Shown: positions 55,012-64,000 of the stretch, piece by piece
Numbering within the stretch: position 1 is the first letter of the stretch
How the letters are laid out: each line of letters begins with the position of its first letter
DNA from: Reichenbachiella agarivorans
GTDB taxonomy: Bacteria > Bacteroidota > Bacteroidia > Cytophagales > Cyclobacteriaceae
Assembly (NCBI RefSeq): GCF_025502585.1
Contig: NZ_CP106679.1
Location: 4,185,501 to 4,249,500, forward strand
Length of the DNA stretch: 64,000 nt
Reading direction: 5' to 3'
Position numbers and translations under genes: made by a program
Notes under the pieces: model-generated
Databases searched by the model: none
The model's input: the letters and a program-made list of their open reading frames with translations, nothing else
What the model was told of the DNA's origin: nothing

Positions 55012-55824
55012 ATGAACATACTACTCGCAACGGATTTTACCGAGGCAGCCAAGCATGCCATCAATTGCATCCATCAGATCACACAAACTTGGACAAGCAG
55101 AAAAGAAATACATTTCACACTTGTGCATGGATTCAAACCACACGTACCATATTCTAATACGCCAAGCATTCCGGTCTATTACGATCCCAGCTTAAAAAGT
55201 AGTCTACAGCAAAAATTAGAACACGAAAAAGGTAGTTTACAATTCACCATGCAAGTAGACACTCTTTTTGAAGAGGGTCCGCTACCGCTCGTCATCGAAA
55301 GTGCTGTAAAAAACAAAAAAGCAGACCTGATTGTCATGGGAACAAGACAGAAATCTGCCTTTGAACGGGTGACTGTCGGATCCAATACAGCTGAAGTCAT
55401 GCAAAAGGTAAATACCCCCATTTTAGCCATCCCTTTGGAGGCTAAATGTAAGCAGATGAAGTCAGTAGTATTGACGAGTGACTTAGAGTCTATAAATATT
55501 GACCACATTCATTTCATCAAAAAATGGCTGCAGGATAATCACGCACAACTAAAAATCCTCCATGTGTCTGACAAAGACAAAAATCATGAAACACTCATCA
55601 AAAAAACAGCTATGCATCATCATTTTTCAGAAACAATGCACGAGCATCATTTTGTCTACAACAATGATCCAATAGCTGGGATTCAGGAATACATTGGAAA
55701 GGAAAAACCAGACTTATTAATTGCCTTACCTCGTGACAAAAACTTCTTCCAAAAGCTATTTCATATCAGTGTAACCGAAGACATGGTCTATCATACCCAA
55801 ATACCAATTCTCATCCTACCCTAA
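55012..55824 (+). CDS. Universal stress protein (tandem UspA)
   Basis: The product is 270 residues with two UspA-like halves. The first is well kept: MNILLATDFTEAAKHAINCI and the ATP-binding-type GTRQKSAFERVTVGSNTAEVMQ. The second (SVVLTSDLESINIDHIHFIK to VYHTQIPILILP) lacks the glycine motif. It should act in stress survival in the cytoplasm. Its mRNA begins with the small Rho-N-like gene. Confidence 0.9.
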   Translation: MNILLATDFTEAAKHAINCIHQITQTWTSRKEIHFTLVHGFKPHVPYSNTPSIPVYYDPSLKSSLQQKLEHEKGSLQFTMQVDTLFEEGPLPLVIESAVKNKKADLIVMGTRQKSAFERVTVGSNTAEVMQKVNTPILAIPLEAKCKQMKSVVLTSDLESINIDHIHFIKKWLQDNHAQLKILHVSDKDKNHETLIKKTAMHHHFSETMHEHHFVYNNDPIAGIQEYIGKEKPDLLIALPRDKNFFQKLFHISVTEDMVYHTQIPILILP

Positions 55825-55920
55825 AAACAGATAAACTTCCAATACTAGGCACAGACTACTTTATGTCTCTGATCCCTAGACAACCCTCTCTCCACATAAA
55901 AGAATCGAAATTTTAGAAAA

Positions 55921-55951
55921 AAAAAGGGTCAACAAATGTTGACCCTTTTTT
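55921..55951. terminator. Bidirectional terminator between usp and tRNA-fMet
   Basis: AAAAAGGGTCAAC-AAAT-GTTGACCCTTTTT, a perfect stem with A before and T after, serving both convergent units. Confidence 0.93.
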
Positions 55952-55956
55952 AGTAG

Positions 55957-56029
<73 letters not shown>

Positions 56030-56117
56030 ATGTATCAACCACTTCGTCTGTGATTGTGATGCAAAAGTAGGCAGCCATTTAGTAAAAAGCAAGTACCTTT
56101 GTTAATATATTAGTAAT

Positions 56118-57008
56118 ATGGATCAAACAAATTTCAAATCAGGCTTTGTAAGCATAATAGGCAAGCCAAACGCCGGAAAATCAACATTGATGAATGCATT
56201 GGTAGGCGACAATTTGTCTATCATCACTTCCAAAGCACAGACCACCAGACATAGGATTATGGGAGTGTTGACAGGAGATGATTTCCAAATTATCTATTCT
56301 GACACACCTGGTCTACTCAAGCCTCTTTACTCCTTGCAAAAATCCATGATGAGTTTTGTATCCTCCTCCTTGGAAGATGCAGACATGGTCATCTATGTCG
56401 TGGATCTCATGGAAAAACAGGACGAGGAAGAAGAGATTCTTGAAAAAATCATAGCCAATAAAACGCCCGTTTTGTTTGTTATCAACAAAACTGACCTAGA
56501 CAAAGGGTCGAGACTAAAAGACAAAATTGATTACTGGGAATTGATCCACCCCAATCTTGAAATCATCTGCGTCTCTGCTTTGGAAAAAATCAATATTGAC
56601 AAACTCTTTGCTAGAATCATGGAGTTGCTCCCTGTACACCCTCCCTATTTTCCAGCAGACACTTTGACAGACAAGCCAGAGCGCTTTTTCGCATCCGAGA
56701 TAGTCAGAGAGTCAATATTCAAAAACTACAAACAAGAAGTACCTTATAGTTCGGAGGTAGAAATCACTTCTTTTGTAGAGGAAGAAGACATCATACATCT
56801 CCGAGCAGAAATTTTCGTCGAGCGCAAGTCCCAAAAAGCCATCATCATAGGCAAGGGTGGAGAGGCCATCAAAAAAGTAGGGATTGAATCACGATTGAAA
56901 CTAGAAGCCTTCTTTGGAAAGAAGGTTTTTTTAGAGACATTCGTCAAAGTAGAAGAGGATTGGCGAAAAAAGGACAGAAGCCTCAAGCGATTCGGGTACA
57001 AGAGTTAA
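56118..57008 (+). CDS. era: GTPase Era
   Basis: The product is 296 residues. GTPase domain with GKPNAGKST (G1), DTPGLLKPLYSL (G3), NKTDLDKGSRL (G4) and a C-terminal KH domain (AIIIGKGGEAIKKVGIESRLKLEAFFGKKVFLETFVKV). It binds 16S rRNA and helps 30S assembly. First of a three-gene run with plsC and ltaE. Confidence 0.98.
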   Translation: MDQTNFKSGFVSIIGKPNAGKSTLMNALVGDNLSIITSKAQTTRHRIMGVLTGDDFQIIYSDTPGLLKPLYSLQKSMMSFVSSSLEDADMVIYVVDLMEKQDEEEEILEKIIANKTPVLFVINKTDLDKGSRLKDKIDYWELIHPNLEIICVSALEKINIDKLFARIMELLPVHPPYFPADTLTDKPERFFASEIVRESIFKNYKQEVPYSSEVEITSFVEEEDIIHLRAEIFVERKSQKAIIIGKGGEAIKKVGIESRLKLEAFFGKKVFLETFVKVEEDWRKKDRSLKRFGYKS

Positions 57009-57039
57009 TATCTTAGCAGATTAATAAACAAGGAAGGAA

Positions 57040-57804
57040 ATGAATATAAAGGACACTTTGTTGTGGAAGGTGATACTCAGGATATATGGTGCATACTGTG
57101 TGATTTTGTTTGTCACTACGTTTATTTTACTATTTCCTTTGTTTGTGATTGCCGACAAGTTCAAAATGCCAAGGTTTGGATTGATACTCAACCATTATTG
57201 GGCGCATGTTTTCTTCTTCTTGATCGGTGTGCGGATGGAGATTACTCAAAAAGTAAAACTGTCAAAAACATCCAGCTACATATTATGCCCTAATCACTTC
57301 TCCTTTTTAGATGTAGCCATCTTGCCTTTCGTGCCGATCCCATTCAAATACGTAGGGAAGTTATCCATCGCCAAGGTTCCATTTTTTGGTTACATGTTCA
57401 AAAAGTTTCACATCACAGTAGATCGTTCCAAGATGCGCGAACGCTACGCCACATACAAGCAAAGCATCGATGCACTGCACAACGGTTTTTCACTAGCAGT
57501 CTTTCCAGAGGGAGGAATCAAAAGCACCGAGCCACCCAAAATGCATGCATTCAAAGAAGGGCCTTTCAGAATGTCTATAGAAACAGGTGCACCCATCGTC
57601 CCAGTTACACTAGCCGACAACTGGCACATGTTCCCTACGGATGGAAAATATTTTTTCAGAAGACGCAAATGTAGAATCGTAATACACGAACCTCTAGACC
57701 CTAAGAAATACTCGATGGATAATATCAAAGATTTTCAAAATGATGTCTACAACATGATCCAGTCAGAACTCAACAAAAAAAACAATCTAATCACCCAGTC
57801 ATAG
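57040..57804 (+). CDS. plsC: 1-acyl-sn-glycerol-3-phosphate acyltransferase
   Basis: The product is 254 residues. N-terminal membrane helix (about 17-38), catalytic H86-x4-D91 in NHFSFLDV, and the substrate motif FPEGGIKS. It makes phosphatidic acid from lysophosphatidic acid in the inner membrane. It is 31 bases after era, and its stop lies 2 bases before the next gene. Confidence 0.93.
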   Translation: MNIKDTLLWKVILRIYGAYCVILFVTTFILLFPLFVIADKFKMPRFGLILNHYWAHVFFFLIGVRMEITQKVKLSKTSSYILCPNHFSFLDVAILPFVPIPFKYVGKLSIAKVPFFGYMFKKFHITVDRSKMRERYATYKQSIDALHNGFSLAVFPEGGIKSTEPPKMHAFKEGPFRMSIETGAPIVPVTLADNWHMFPTDGKYFFRRRKCRIVIHEPLDPKKYSMDNIKDFQNDVYNMIQSELNKKNNLITQS

Positions 57805-57806
57805 AG

Positions 57807-58832
57807 ATGAAAACAACACAGTGGATAGACCTGAGAAGTGATACCGTCACCAAACCTACTGCCCCTATGTTGGAATCTATGATGGAGGCATCAGTCGGTG
57901 ACGATATCTTCGGTGAAGATCCAACTGTTAGTCTACTAGAGTCAAAAGTCGCTCAACTCTTTGGCAAAGAAGCGGGTATTTTTTGTCCGTCAGGTACTAT
58001 GACCAATCAAATTGCGATCAAGATACACACTCAACCAGGAGATGAGGTGATTTGTGATCAAACTGCTCACATCTATCATTACGAAGGTGGGGGCGTGGCG
58101 TACAATGCTGGCGTGTCTCTAAGAATGATCGCAGGAAACAAAGGTCGCTTCACCGCAACAGACGTTTTGGACAATATCAACCCAGATGATATTCACTTTC
58201 CTAAAACCAGCCTCATTTCCATAGAAAACACCTCCAACAAAGGAGGTGGGAGTATTTGGGACATAGAAGAAATAAAAAAAATTGCTCAAGTCGCGGCACT
58301 CAACAATTTGCGCATGCACCTAGATGGCGCTCGTGTGTTCAACGCCGTGATAGAAAGTCCCTATTCTACTCAAGCACTAGGAAAATACTTCAACACCATT
58401 TCCGTATGCCTATCCAAAGGTCTCGGCGCACCTGTCGGTTCGGTGCTAGTAGGAAGTCACGAAAGTGTACTAAAGGCCAAGAGAGTACGCAAGGTTCTAG
58501 GAGGAGCCATGCGCCAAGCTGGCTATCTGGCAGCTGCAGGCATCTATGCATTGGATCATCATATTGATCGATTGGCTGAGGATCATCAACGAGCCAAACA
58601 ACTGGAAGAAATATTTGTTACCAAACCATATGTACAAGAAGTACTTAATGCTGGCACTAACATCGTTGTTCTAAAAATCGACCCCAAGATCGATACCAAT
58701 CTCTTACTCTCCGAATGGAAAGAAAAAGGATTGTTGGCTGTTGGTTTTGGTAAAAATCAAATTCGTCTAGTAACACATCTAGACTTTACGGATGAGCAAT
58801 TGCAAAAAATCAAAGAGATAAAACTACTTTGA
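57807..58832 (+). CDS. ltaE: Low-specificity L-threonine aldolase
   Basis: The product is 341 residues of the beta-eliminating lyase fold. N-terminal [33 protein letters not shown], and the PLP lysine in [18 protein letters not shown]. It cleaves L-threonine to glycine and acetaldehyde. It begins 2 bases after plsC. Confidence 0.95.
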   Translation: MKTTQWIDLRSDTVTKPTAPMLESMMEASVGDDIFGEDPTVSLLESKVAQLFGKEAGIFCPSGTMTNQIAIKIHTQPGDEVICDQTAHIYHYEGGGVAYNAGVSLRMIAGNKGRFTATDVLDNINPDDIHFPKTSLISIENTSNKGGGSIWDIEEIKKIAQVAALNNLRMHLDGARVFNAVIESPYSTQALGKYFNTISVCLSKGLGAPVGSVLVGSHESVLKAKRVRKVLGGAMRQAGYLAAAGIYALDHHIDRLAEDHQRAKQLEEIFVTKPYVQEVLNAGTNIVVLKIDPKIDTNLLLSEWKEKGLLAVGFGKNQIRLVTHLDFTDEQLQKIKEIKLL

Positions 58833-59048
58833 CGTTTGGATAGAACTTCATCTCTCATTATTAAAGAGATCTCCTCATTTTCCAAGCTTATGACTACATA
58901 ACAGTAGTGTATGAGATAGGTTCAAATCAGGGTCTTTGATGCCTATCACCCTTTTTGGGGATTTTTATATATCATTATTTATAGTGATTCTTTTGGTTCA
59001 GTGATCATCTAATTTTGGATTTAAACACACCACTATTCAAGATTAATC

Positions 59049-61487
59049 ATGAAAACAACATTCAGCTTTCTACTATGTATACTTTTAATCACCATTGGAA
59101 AGTTATCAGCACAAGATTCCTTTATAACTACCTGGAAAACAGACAACCCTGGCACCAGTACAGAAACCCAAATAACAATACCAACCTATGGTACTGGAGT
59201 GACTTATGACTATTCGATCTATTGGGAAGAAGTAGGTAATAATACTCACAATGGTACCGAAACAGGCCTCACCGGCTCACATACAATTGAATTTTCGACA
59301 GCAGGTACCTATCGAGTCGAAATATCTGGTACTTTCCCTAGAATTGCATTTTCCGACGGAGGAGACAAGCTAAAAATACTTACTGTAGAGCAATGGGGCT
59401 CTAACCCTTGGTCTTCAATGCAATATGCTTTTCAAGGGTGTAACAATCTGACAATCTCTGCCACAGACGCTCCAGACTTAAGCAACGTGACCCATTTAGG
59501 AAGCATGTTTCAGTCTGCACACATGCTTAACCAAGATATAAGTGGCTGGGATGTCAGTAATATTACGAACATGGAATTTATGTTTAGAGATGCCACCAAT
59601 TTCAATGTTGATTTAAATACTTGGGATGTATCTCAGGTAGAAACCATGTTTGGGATGTTTTGGGATGCTACTAGTTTCAATGGCAACATTAGTGATTGGG
59701 ACGTATCTAATTTACATCAAATGGCCTACATGTTTAAAAATGCTACAGTATTTAATGGAGACATCAGTGAGTGGAATGTAAGTAATGTAACCAACATGGC
59801 TTCCACTTTCAGTCAATGTTCCAGTTTCAATGCTGACCTTAGTTCATGGGACGTAAGCAGTGTAACCACGCTTAGTTCACTTTTTTATGAGGCTACAGAT
59901 TTCAATCAAGATATAGGTGATTGGAATGTAAGTAAGGCGGAACGTATGAGCTGGATGTTTTGTAGAGCCACTAGTTTCAACCAAGACATTAGCGGATGGG
60001 ATGTAAGCTCTTTAATCAACATTGAATACACTTTTTACCAAGCTAGCAGCTTTAATCAAGATATTGGCAATTGGAATGTAAGTGGCGTAAATAGTCTGAA
60101 ATATACTTTTGCGGAAGCAACTAGCTTCAATCAAGATCTGAACAATTGGGATGTAAGTAATGTAACTAGTATGCTAGGTACATTTGGTGGAGCCACCAAC
60201 TTCAATGGTAATGTGAGTGATTGGGACGTAAGCAACGTTCTTGACATGTCAGGGACTTTCTATTTAGCATCCAATTTCAACCAAGATGTAAGCAAGTGGG
60301 ATATGAGTAAGGTCATGAGTACCTACGGCATGTTCTCCAGTGCTCTTCTATTCAATCAAGACATCAGTGACTGGGACGTAAGTAGTGTAATCAACATGGA
60401 ATCCATGTTTGATAATGCCCCAGTATTTAATCAAGATATCAGCAACTGGGATGTCAGCAATGCCGAAAATTTAGCCTGGATGTTCAATATGGCTACCAAT
60501 TTTGATCAAAATATTGGTAATTGGAATATTGAAAATGCTACAACTATGGAACATTTCTTTGATCTCAGCGGCTTATCCGTAGTTAATTATGACCTTACCT
60601 TGCAAGGTTGGCTTGCACAACCTATTCCAGCCGACATCAGCTTAGGAGCAGATGGAATAAGCTATTGTAATGCTCGTGCTACGAGACAAGAATTGATTGA
60701 TGACCATGGATGGGATTTTATAGCAGACGTTGGATGCATTCAAACAATCACATTTGCACCTTTTTCTGTAAAAAACTATGGTGACGAACCATTTGAATTG
60801 AGCGCTAGTGGGGGGGCATCTAACAACCCAATATTCTTTACAAGTTCCAATTTAGATGTCGCTACCGTTGAAGGAAACACGGTCACCATCCATGGAGCAG
60901 GAAGTAGTATTATTATCGCTAACCAAGATGGAAACGATATCTATGGACCTGCAACTCCAGTTCCACTTACATTGACAGTAAACAAGGCAGAACAACTCAT
61001 TACTTTTAGTCCAATAGTATCAAAAACAATCCTAGATACACCATTCGAATTGAATGCGGAAGGTGGAGAGTCTGGTAATCCAATAACATTTACCAGTTCA
61101 AATCTTAATGTAGCTACTATCTCTGGTACATCCGTCACGATAATCGGTGCTGGTACCACTATCATTACTGCATCCCAAGATGGTAATACTAATTACAACC
61201 CTGCCACTCCTGTCGAGCAAGTATTGGAAGTAACAATCATCACAAGCGTCAGAGAAAATCTCAGCAGATCTATCATTGTCTATCCTAATCCTACATCTCA
61301 GTACATTTCCGTTCAATCCGATGAAGAAACTATCAATCAGCTTGATGTTTTTGATATACATGGAAAAGCAATGAATATAAAATCAACTGGTAATCAATTA
61401 GATATAAATCAGTTGAAAAGTGGTTACTATTTACTAAAGGTAGTCACAGATCAAAAAACACATATCAAATCGTTTATCAAACAATAA
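59049..61487 (+). CDS. DUF285/BspA-repeat surface protein with T9SS sorting domain
   Basis: The product is 812 residues. A signal peptide (to about 21) is followed by a PKD-like N-terminal part, then 14 tandem repeats of 25 residues (pattern FNQDISxWDVSxVxxMxxMF, about 160-510), then two 70- to 80-residue Ig-like repeats (QTITFAPFSVKNYGDEPFEL and QLITFSPIVSKTILDTPFEL), and a T9SS sorting domain (IIVYPNPTSQYISVQS, LKSGYYLLKV). It should be exported by T9SS and sit on the surface, probably as an adhesin or binding protein. Single gene with a terminator. Confidence 0.93.
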   Translation: MKTTFSFLLCILLITIGKLSAQDSFITTWKTDNPGTSTETQITIPTYGTGVTYDYSIYWEEVGNNTHNGTETGLTGSHTIEFSTAGTYRVEISGTFPRIAFSDGGDKLKILTVEQWGSNPWSSMQYAFQGCNNLTISATDAPDLSNVTHLGSMFQSAHMLNQDISGWDVSNITNMEFMFRDATNFNVDLNTWDVSQVETMFGMFWDATSFNGNISDWDVSNLHQMAYMFKNATVFNGDISEWNVSNVTNMASTFSQCSSFNADLSSWDVSSVTTLSSLFYEATDFNQDIGDWNVSKAERMSWMFCRATSFNQDISGWDVSSLINIEYTFYQASSFNQDIGNWNVSGVNSLKYTFAEATSFNQDLNNWDVSNVTSMLGTFGGATNFNGNVSDWDVSNVLDMSGTFYLASNFNQDVSKWDMSKVMSTYGMFSSALLFNQDISDWDVSSVINMESMFDNAPVFNQDISNWDVSNAENLAWMFNMATNFDQNIGNWNIENATTMEHFFDLSGLSVVNYDLTLQGWLAQPIPADISLGADGISYCNARATRQELIDDHGWDFIADVGCIQTITFAPFSVKNYGDEPFELSASGGASNNPIFFTSSNLDVATVEGNTVTIHGAGSSIIIANQDGNDIYGPATPVPLTLTVNKAEQLITFSPIVSKTILDTPFELNAEGGESGNPITFTSSNLNVATISGTSVTIIGAGTTIITASQDGNTNYNPATPVEQVLEVTIITSVRENLSRSIIVYPNPTSQYISVQSDEETINQLDVFDIHGKAMNIKSTGNQLDINQLKSGYYLLKVVTDQKTHIKSFIKQ

Positions 61488-61526
61488 TTTTTTTTTCACT
61501 AGTAATTAAGCATACCCACAACAACC

Positions 61527-61586
61527 ATCAGATCGTTGGCAAGCATTCCTAGAAAGCGAAGTTTGCTGGCCAACGACTGATTTTTA
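61527..61586 (+). terminator. Terminator after the surface-protein gene
   Basis: Stem ATCAG, TCGTTGGC and AGCA pairing with TGCT, GCCAACGA and CTGAT, with one-base bulges, followed by TTTTT. Confidence 0.8.
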
Positions 61587-61857
61587 GTTCAACAATATAA
61601 ACACATACTACACACCATAAACCAACACAAAGAAGCCTCCCAATTATTAGTATTAATCGAAAATAATACACAACAATAATTCTGCATTTCACCTAACAAA
61701 TCCTACACTTCACCGATTTCAACTTTAGAAGGCAACCAATTGATGATATCATTGCATTGTAGTTATAGCAAAGAGAAGAGAAATAGAGTAGTTGACTACA
61801 CGAACCGAAAGGTTCCACCAAAATAGAATAGTAATTTAGTCTTTCATAATCATGCTT

Positions 61858-61895
61858 AAGCTGCTGATCCGGACGGGATGAGCAGCTTTTTTTTG
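61858..61895 (+). terminator. Rho-independent terminator with no gene in front of it
   Basis: AAGCTGCT...AGCAGCTT with a 15-base loop and eight T. Nothing coding lies on the plus strand for the 270 bases before it. Confidence 0.75.
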
Positions 61896-61918
61896 TATCT
61901 ATGTTTCTCATATAGCCA

Positions 61919-61952
61919 CAAAAAAAAAGACCCACTTGCGTGAGTCTTTTAT
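61919..61952 (-). terminator. Terminator on the minus strand
   Basis: AAAAGACCCAC-TTGC-GTGAGTCTTTT with an A run on its left, which reads as T on the minus strand. It could end the transcript of the coiled-coil gene 257 bases upstream. Confidence 0.65.
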
Positions 61953-62208
61953 ATGAGCAGATAGCAGCCTCTGCTTACATAACACAAATTCCATGCTATG
62001 ACGCATGTGTAAAATAGAAGACTGGAATCAGTCAAAGCGATTGGGTGATCTTTGGCTGTCTTGCACAGGGGAAAGCAATTCTGGTTGAAAAGATGGCAGA
62101 CAAATCCACCACTCCACTCAAACTAATTACCAGTTTTCTATTTCAAATCATTAACGGGTTGAATGGTGACACCAATCCACAGGCTGATGTCACAAATTCT
62201 TTGATCAT

Positions 62209-63111
62209 TTAGCTATTGACTGCCACTACCAAGAACTTAGATATCTTCCAAAATTCCTCTGGATTGACAATCTTGATGAACTTGACATTGTCTCCTTCTT
62301 TGACGATTTCATATGAGCTACTTGGGTGCTCTGTAATGAAATCAACTTCTTCTGCATCAATCAATAGATTTTTAGTCGTACGTATGTCAATTTCTTCAAA
62401 CTTCTCTTGTGGCACATCGCTTTTCAAAGCTGTCGTTTTACCCATTCCTAGGAAGCCTCCTTCTTTCGTTACAAGACCTTCTTCTTCCAATATTTTTCTC
62501 GTTCCGATAGCTAGATAGGCCTTGTTCAACTTGACATCTTGTTGATCCAGCACTTTCATTTGATCTTGAATCGTAGAATCTTGATTGACAACTTTAGTCT
62601 CCAATGTGTTCAAATCAGTGGTCAAATCTATGATTTGAATATCCTTTTCTTTCAAGTTTTCTTGCAAGGCTATAAGTGACTCCTTTCTCTCTTTCAATTC
62701 CAGAGAAAGGTTACTGATTTTGTTTTGAAATGATTTCAAGTTGATATTAGCATCATCCAATCTAGCCGAAAGGCTTGCAACTTTTTCGTTGGTCTCAAGG
62801 ATCAAACTATCAATAAGGCTCATATCCTTCATCATTTGCATTTTATCAGCCTTGTTGACATCTCCCATCGAAATGTTAGATATCAAGCTTTCTCTGTCTT
62901 TGATGCTCTCTATTTTGGACTCCACGCTGTACATGATGTCGATGATTTCATTGTAAGCCGAATCTCTTGCCTCCAATTGCTGCTCCAGCTGAATGGACTT
63001 TTCAGACAATTTACTCTTCTCTTCTTCCATCGTGAAGAACAAGGCTATGAGTCCTACCGTCACCACTAAAGCAACAAGTAATACAGTGATTTTTATAGTT
63101 CTATCTTTCAT
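62209..63111 (-). CDS. Membrane-anchored coiled-coil protein of unknown function
   Basis: The product is 300 residues: one N-terminal membrane helix (about 8-27), a long coiled coil (about 30-195, many heptad LxxK/E steps), then a compact C-terminal domain (YLAIGTRKILEEEGLVTKEGGF, EVDFITEHPSSSYEIVKEGD, EEFWKISKFLVVAVNS). Probably inner-membrane and facing the periplasm. No family name. A 45-residue secreted peptide gene lies 58 bases upstream on the same strand. Confidence 0.82.
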   Translation of the reverse strand: MKDRTIKITVLLVALVVTVGLIALFFTMEEEKSKLSEKSIQLEQQLEARDSAYNEIIDIMYSVESKIESIKDRESLISNISMGDVNKADKMQMMKDMSLIDSLILETNEKVASLSARLDDANINLKSFQNKISNLSLELKERKESLIALQENLKEKDIQIIDLTTDLNTLETKVVNQDSTIQDQMKVLDQQDVKLNKAYLAIGTRKILEEEGLVTKEGGFLGMGKTTALKSDVPQEKFEEIDIRTTKNLLIDAEEVDFITEHPSSSYEIVKEGDNVKFIKIVNPEEFWKISKFLVVAVNS

Positions 63112-63169
63112 GATTATAATTTTTAGGTCTAATTATTTTATTTAAGGATAACAGGGATTAAAAGGGAAT

Positions 63170-63307
63170 CTAGTACCATGCATGACGATTGACTTGAATC
63201 GATTCTCTGATTGCATCATCGTGCTGCTCTATCTGAGGCTCTTGGCTTTCGGATGTCGCAATGCTTGTCAATGCTATACAAGATAATGTCAGTACAAATC
63301 GTCTCAT
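63170..63307 (-). CDS. 45-residue secreted peptide
   Basis: An intact small frame reading MRRFVLTLSCIALTSIATSE followed by SQEPQIEQHDDAIRESIQVN and RHAWY. The first ~20 residues are a good signal peptide, and the mature part is acidic then basic. Located between the sigma-54 activator and the coiled-coil gene, same strand. A TTGGTATATCTGTTGG sequence upstream (63332-63347) is near to but not a sigma-54 site. Moderately sure it is real. Confidence 0.55.
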   Translation of the reverse strand: MRRFVLTLSCIALTSIATSESQEPQIEQHDDAIRESIQVNRHAWY

Positions 63308-63392
63308 GATCTATGATTTGATCCGTTGATACCAACAGATATACCAAAAACATTAAACACTGATTTACAGTTAGTTACAAATAATAGCACTT

Positions 63393-63423
63393 GTGATTTT
63401 TTCTCAAAATGAGAAAAAATCAC
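63393..63423. terminator. Perfect 14-bp hairpin after the sigma-54 activator gene
   Basis: GTGATTTTTTCTCA-AAA-TGAGAAAAAATCAC, ending 4 bases beyond the stop of the minus-strand gene. AT-rich without a T tail, so it may act as a terminator or be an operator for the peptide gene. Confidence 0.6.
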
Positions 63424-63426
63424 TCA

Positions 63427-63999
63427 TTAAGAGAGGGATTCTTCTTTGAGTAGTCGATAGATCGTAGACTGGCCTATGTCCAGTTTGTCAGCGACTAGTT
63501 TGATATTGTCATCATATTGCTTGAGGTAAAGCTTAATGATTTTGAGTTGATATTCTTTCATGGTGAGTTCCTCCGAGAGGACATCGGATACCACATCTCT
63601 TTGTGCAAAGGTGATATCGTCTGCAGTGATCTCATCACCATCTGCCATGACCATGGCCAACTCAATGATCGATTTGAGTTCGCGGATATTGCCAGGATAT
63701 CTATAGTTCATCAGCTTCTGCAAAGTCTCCTGACTAAAACTCTTGTGGGACTGATGGTTTTCTTTGGCAAAGGTCTCTGCAAAATGTTTAGCCAAAATCA
63801 CCACATCCTTGTCTCTGTCTCGCAAAGGAGGCAGTTCGATAGGCAGACCAAATAACCTATAGTAGAGGTCTTCTCTGAAATTGCCATTTTTCATTTCCTC
63901 CAACAAGTTGCGATGAGTGGCTACTATCACCCGACAATTCACCTTCACCACTTGCGTCCCCCCTACTCTGGTGATTTCCTTTTCCTGCAAGGCACGAAG
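63427..63999 (-). CDS. Sigma-54 activator, NtrC type (5' partial)
   Basis: The frame runs off the right edge; 191 codons are seen. AAA+ domain C-terminal half: RVIVATHRNLLEEMKNGNFR, DLYYRLFGLPIELPPLRDR, and MNYRYPGNIRELKSIIELAM, then a Fis-type helix-turn-helix (DNIKLVADKLDIGQSTIYRL). It opens sigma-54 promoters by ATP hydrolysis. The sensory N-terminus (receiver or other) is outside the window. Confidence 0.95.
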   Translation of the reverse strand, partial: LRALQEKEITRVGGTQVVKVNCRVIVATHRNLLEEMKNGNFREDLYYRLFGLPIELPPLRDRDKDVVILAKHFAETFAKENHQSHKSFSQETLQKLMNYRYPGNIRELKSIIELAMVMADGDEITADDITFAQRDVVSDVLSEELTMKEYQLKIIKLYLKQYDDNIKLVADKLDIGQSTIYRLLKEESLS

Positions 64000-64000
64000 G

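Larger units (their letters stand above)
61587..62208. other. Non-coding stretch with two more hairpins
   Basis: No gene I can support. It contains a strong hairpin plus T run at 61858-61895 and another at 61919-61952. A small RNA ending at the first is possible but not shown. Confidence 0.5.

Noticed and set aside
61693-61935. 80-codon minus-strand frame
   Set aside because: It reads straight through a strong terminator hairpin and has no protein-like features.

Overview
The window looks like the chromosome of a marine-type Bacteroidota, most likely a Cytophagales bacterium of the Reichenbachiella/Fulvivirga kind. Evidence: two proteins end in type IX secretion (T9SS) sorting domains (left edge and 59-61.5 kb), there is a PafA-type phosphatase, a Bacteroidota HU-like protein and a BtuG-like vitamin B12 lipoprotein, a carotenoid cluster uses the small lycopene-cyclase-domain type of cyclase, and several genes start with TTG. 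The genus is an inference from gene content.

Layout. 0-3.7 kb: 3' end of a secreted LruC/DUF4114 protein, a repeat-bearing non-coding stretch, then a two-gene operon for a lipoprotein and a small secreted barrel-like protein. 3.9-13.7 kb: two divergent signalling operons with the same gene order (PAS histidine kinase, stand-alone receiver, REC-PAS kinase, output). The left one ends in a LuxR-type regulator, the right one in an Hpt protein. 13.7-16.6 kb: two IS3-family elements, one decayed and one intact. 16.75 kb: a paralogue of the 3.3 kb secreted protein, so the two paralogues bracket the signalling island. 17.4-29.8 kb: housekeeping genes (prfC, dnaK behind a sigma-54-like promoter, K+ channel, etfBA, bifunctional nuclease, msrB, penicillin acylase) and a decayed mazEF-type pair.

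30-35 kb: a light/B12-type MerR regulator followed by crtI-crtB-idi-crtZ-crtY, enough for zeaxanthin from geranylgeranyl diphosphate. 35-39.6 kb: PafA phosphatase, CCA-adding enzyme, TPR protein, HU-like protein behind large inverted repeats. 40-41.5 kb: a serine hydrolase lying between two 74-bp direct repeats. 41.6-50 kb: vitamin B12 acquisition: btuD, btuC and btuF on the minus strand (with a toxin gene carrying an insertion between btuC and btuF), and a cobalamin riboswitch ahead of btuB, a btuG-like gene and cobU on the plus strand.

50-59 kb: thioredoxin-like protein, tiny zinc-ribbon protein, START-like protein, two CAT-anticodon tRNAs, leuS, a universal stress protein, era-plsC-ltaE. 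59-64 kb: a large DUF285/BspA-repeat T9SS cargo protein, a non-coding stretch with strong hairpins, a coiled-coil membrane protein, a 45-residue secreted peptide, and the C-terminal part of a sigma-54 activator cut by the window edge.

No CRISPR array, prophage or restriction system was seen. The least explained parts are the mirrored phosphorelay island with its bracketing paralogues, the palindromic insertions inside a transposase and a toxin gene, the repeat-flanked hydrolase, and the regulatory DNA in front of dnaK, crtI and the HU-like gene.
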